From assembly GCA_963580285.1 (NCBI GenBank), contig OY757011.1:156601245-156665244 (forward strand): a DNA stretch of 64,000 nucleotides, given 5' to 3'. Position numbers and translations under genes: made by a program. Under the pieces are notes generated by a model that was not told the DNA's origin, made no database searches, and saw only the letters and a program-made list of their open reading frames with translations. The stretch's first letter is position 1. Each line of letters begins with the position of its first letter. This document shows positions 61,166 to 64,000 of the stretch, in pieces. Source of the stretch: Lucinisca nassula. Lineage: Eukaryota > Mollusca > Bivalvia > Lucinida > Lucinidae.

Positions 61166-61609
61166 AGGGTCAGATCAAGATTTAAAGTCTACATACTATA
61201 TGTACATGTATGCAGTTCAGATATTCTTTTTTTATTCTTCTGTAGATGACTGCCATTTAGTAAGGGAGTTAAATAATTCTCGTTACTAAAAGTAGTCTCC
61301 CTTTGAAGAATGACTGCAAAATCTTTCAAGGGTAAGCATTTTAACCATAAACATTAAACAGCCGCACACTTTTGCACCTGTGTATACCTGTAAGTCATAG
61401 AGGATCTGGTATGCCATTAAGCACTTTGAAGCGTGGGAAAATTCTCCCTGCAGCCTTCTACAATCACTTCCATGTTGGAGTAATTATTAAAGTCTAAGAG
61501 TCTGCATTTTGAATGTTCTGAAGTATTACATGTACATTTGAGCAAGAAGACATGATACAGTCTTCAGGTATATAAGAAAACTAGCTTTGGGACTGTTCAA
61601 AAGTGGTCT
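61166..61609. other. Unassigned intronic stretch
   Basis: About 440 bp without recognised features. I checked it for a PTEN exon 2 and found none. Confidence 0.4.
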
Positions 61610-61860
61610 TTGACCCTTTTTGTACCAAATGGAATCTTCGTCCTTATATTATATAGCAGGATTTCATTTCAAAATGTAGGGGTGACAGGTTGTGTTTTCA
61701 TCAAAATTTATTTGGAAAATGGCTGAACTTTTAGCAAACAATGTAGGGCCTGATCAGCATTCTGCAGCATCTGTTCTGGGCCTGCACTGTTTGCCAGGGT
61801 ACCTGTATTGGGGTTTCCGGTACTAAATGGGTTAAGGACCACTTTTGAACAGTCCCAATG
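61590..61860. mobile_element. P2-family MITE inserted in an inverted-repeat host element
   Basis: The host reads GGGACTGTTCAAAAGTGGTC before and GACCACTTTTGAACAGTCCC after (mirror halves). Between them is a P2 copy, CCCTTTTTGTACCAAATGGA to CGGTACTAAATGGGTTAA, with the core CCTGATCAGCATTCTGCAGC. Related host words occur at 48500-48555. Confidence 0.75.
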
Positions 61861-61926
61861 GTAGTCTCTTACAATGGGAGACCAGGTAAAGAAAACACAA
61901 AGAAAGAAACCTTGTATATGCTTGTT

Positions 61927-62070
61927 TGTGCTGAGGTTTTATGTCCCTGTCAACACCACATTTCCTGGACAGGCTTAGACCTTCTACAGTTTACCCGTAC
62001 TCAAGTTCGGTTGGTTTCAGCCCTGCACAGAAGCATCGTGCAGCCCTATTTATTTTTCCAAGCTATGATG
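61927..62070 (-). mobile_element. S1 SINE-like copy, internally deleted
   Basis: AGGTTTTATGTCCCTGTCAA jumps to TTCCTGGACAGGCTTAGACC, then CAAGCTATGATGGTCAG. Confidence 0.65.
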
Positions 62071-62339
62071 GTCAGTGCACACATGCATGTACAATTTTCA
62101 AAGGCTGAATTCTTTATTTTAGCTGGTACTGATTTCAGGATAATATAGTTATTGTCTGGAGCAGAACAGATGGTGCTCTTTGGTATTGTACATGTACATG
62201 CTTTTTTATGCATTACTGACACAGGAATTATAATTTGTATGATTCCATGATTAATTAATTTAATTTGGCCTAAATATCCCAAATATCATAATAAACCAGA
62301 ATGTTTTCACAGAGGGAAACTATGTCCCCCACCATATCT

Positions 62340-62890
62340 AAAACAAAAACACCCATTTGACCTTGAAAATGAGGTCTTGGTCACCAAAATCTAATCAAGT
62401 CTTTGGTAGGCTAAAATTCTCGAAATCATGGTCACCAGGTTGGTAGGTTGAAATGAGATATTGTACAAAGTTTGACCAATTTTTCATTCATTTGTCCATG
62501 TGATTGCGTACAGAGAAGCTGTTTTTAGTCCAAAATTTAGTTTTTTGAGGCCCCTGCCCTTGAAAATGAGTTCAAGGTTACCAACATCTAACCAAATCTT
62601 TGGTAGGTTGCAATGATATACATGTATTTGTTGTTCCAAGTTTGACCAAAATTCACTAATTTCACTGATACGTTTAATACTCTGAATAGTTAATAAGACA
62701 GGGTGCAGACAAGCTATTGACTGTTTTTGGGGGCCTGGGACCATGAAAATGAGGTAAAGGCCATCAAAACCTAATGACTGTTTCGCGGTCAGAGTTAATT
62801 CATTGGTGCAGGAGACATAGTGCTTCAAACAGGCTGCATTGATGCAACTTGGATCTGCATCAAAACCAGCATGTTGCCCTCCCCTTGGTA
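62340..62890. repeat. Degenerate tandem repeat, about 190-bp units
   Basis: Three diverged units share CCTTGAAAATGAGGTCTTGG, ACCAAAATCTAATCAAGTCT and TTGGTAGGTTGAAATGA words near 62350, 62550 and 62740. Probably a decayed tandem-core element. Confidence 0.6.
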
Positions 62891-63033
62891 GGGGACATAA
62901 TTCAAAAAGCTCAGAAAGTCATCAAATCTACATGGTGATGTATTAAAAAAAAAATAACCAATGACGCAAACTCCCTAAATACTGAACCAATGTTAACACC
63001 AACAAAACTTTGTAGGAATCATGGCCCATCAAC

Positions 63034-63393
63034 CCATTTTGTACCCCAAAACGGGTACCCTGGCAAACAGTGCAGGCCCAGATCAGATTCCGCAGAGCGC
63101 GGCGTCTGATCAGGGCCTACACTATTTGCAAAAAGCTCAGCCAGTTTCCAAATCAATTTTGAGGAAAACACAACCTGACACCCCTTAATTTTGAAATGGA
63201 CTCCTCCAGGGCCTGACAAATCCATTGCCCAGCTGCCCGGGACAAGTCCAAATTTTGGCTGGGCAAGTGATTTTTTATTTCACTTGCCCAGAAAAATGTA
63301 TAGAATATATAGGGAATATTGAAACTTGGATTTGTCAGGCCCTGCTCCTCCCATATATAATTAGGAGGAAGATTCCATTTGGTACAAAAAGGG
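63034..63393. mobile_element. P2-family MITE interrupted by a 138-bp MITE
   Basis: ACCCATTTTGTACCCCAAAA to TTTGGTACAAAAAGGG. Core palindrome CAGATTCCGCAGAGCGCGGC / GTCTGATCAGGG. The insert is at 63207-63344. Confidence 0.8.
63207..63344. mobile_element. 138-bp MITE with CAGGGCCTGACAAATCCA ends
   Basis: Perfect 18-bp terminal inverted repeats, flanked by CTCCTC at 63201-63206 and 63345-63350. The inner palindrome is built on TGCCCAG/CTGGGCA. The superfamily is uncertain: a 6-bp target site with CAGGG ends. Confidence 0.9.
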
Positions 63394-63397
63394 TTAA

Positions 63398-63820
63398 CCC
63401 ATTTATATGGGATACCCTGAAACTGGTCATTGGCAAACAGTGCAGGCTGAGATCAGACCCCACAGAACTTGGCGTCTGACATTACGAAAACACACCTATA
63501 TAAATACATTGTAAACTTTACCGCCGAAAATAGGAAAATTTTAAGCTGAAAAACTGATATTCTAACGAGTACCCACAATCTATATTTAAGAGCATAAATA
63601 AGAAAAAAAGGTTTACACCTATAAACCCCAGTTTTACTATATAAAAGTGTGGTTCAAGGGGTCAAAATTATATAGGCTTGTTTTCATGATGTCAGGCAAT
63701 AAGTTCAGATATTTTTAATCACTTTCTAAAACCAACTCAACCTACTACCCCCAAATATCAAAATGGACTCCAACTCTATATATTATAAGGCAGAAAATTC
63801 CAATCAGTACAAAAGGGTTC
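63398..63820. mobile_element. P2-family MITE, interrupted and diverged
   Basis: Starts CCCATTTATATGGGATACCC immediately after the previous copy. The core is AACAGTGCAGGCTGAGATCA. It breaks near 63480 and resumes at about 63720 to AATCAGTACAAAAGGGTTCAA. The 240 bp between is unassigned. Confidence 0.6.
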
Positions 63821-64000
63821 AACGTTTGAATAAAAGCCATTTTGGTTCTTTGAACACTATTTCCGTCTATTTGACAATGGCTTCAACCAGCAATGCACAT
63901 CAGTATTGTATTTGCTATTTGGGAAAGGGTGCCTCTCAGATGGGCTGGGATTACAGGTATACCACAGCCTCATTTTAACACGGTTTATTATAACACGGTT

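Noticed and set aside
45560..64000. PTEN exons 1 and 2
   Set aside because: No minus-strand sequence matching the expected GVYRNNIDDVVR-type segment was seen; probably beyond the right edge.

Overview
This is a eukaryotic, almost wholly intronic window. The repeat families (Helentron/HINE-like elements with tandem cores and GGTGAGCTAAAAA ends, (CAAA)n-tailed SINEs, TTAA-flanked miniature transposons) and the intron sizes suggest a bivalve mollusc genome. That placement is inference from repeat style and gene structure; no species is assigned.

The one recognisable host gene is PTEN on the minus strand. Four coding exons lie at 45504-45548, 23911-24085, 16046-16153 and 11611-11752. Joined, they give an uninterrupted frame equivalent to human PTEN residues 55-212: the end of the N-terminal part of the phosphatase domain, the catalytic HCKAGKGRTG loop, the rest of the phosphatase domain and the start of the C2 domain. 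Every splice site is AG/GT and every exon has exactly the length expected from the human coding sequence. Exons 1-2 should lie beyond 64000 and the C2/tail exons left of 1; I could not find them here. The introns inside the window are about 21.4, 7.8 and 4.3 kb, and the two outer ones are at least 18.4 and 11.6 kb.

Layout. 1-3030: unassigned sequence with internal direct duplications. 3031-9053: two tandem-core rolling-circle-like elements. 9054-11610: SINEs, a TA-flanked MITE and palindromes. 11611-16153: PTEN exons 6 and 5b, with a TTAA MITE and a rearranged palindromic LTR-like element between them. 16154-23910: MITEs, a GATA microsatellite, a LINE reverse-transcriptase copy split by 520-bp tandem units, and a minisatellite beside exon 4/5a. 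24086-32260: MITEs, a 749-bp triplication and SINEs. 32260-45217: a deep nest of transposons within transposons. 45549-64000: SINEs, TTAA- and TA-flanked MITEs and three more tandem-core elements.

No complete transposase, helicase or LINE ORF is visible, so nearly all the mobile elements look non-autonomous. The most interesting signals are the conserved and novel PTEN intron positions, terminal hairpins that vary in a compensated way among the rolling-circle-like elements, the multi-level nest with readable target-site duplications and empty sites, and the palindromic LTR-like element.
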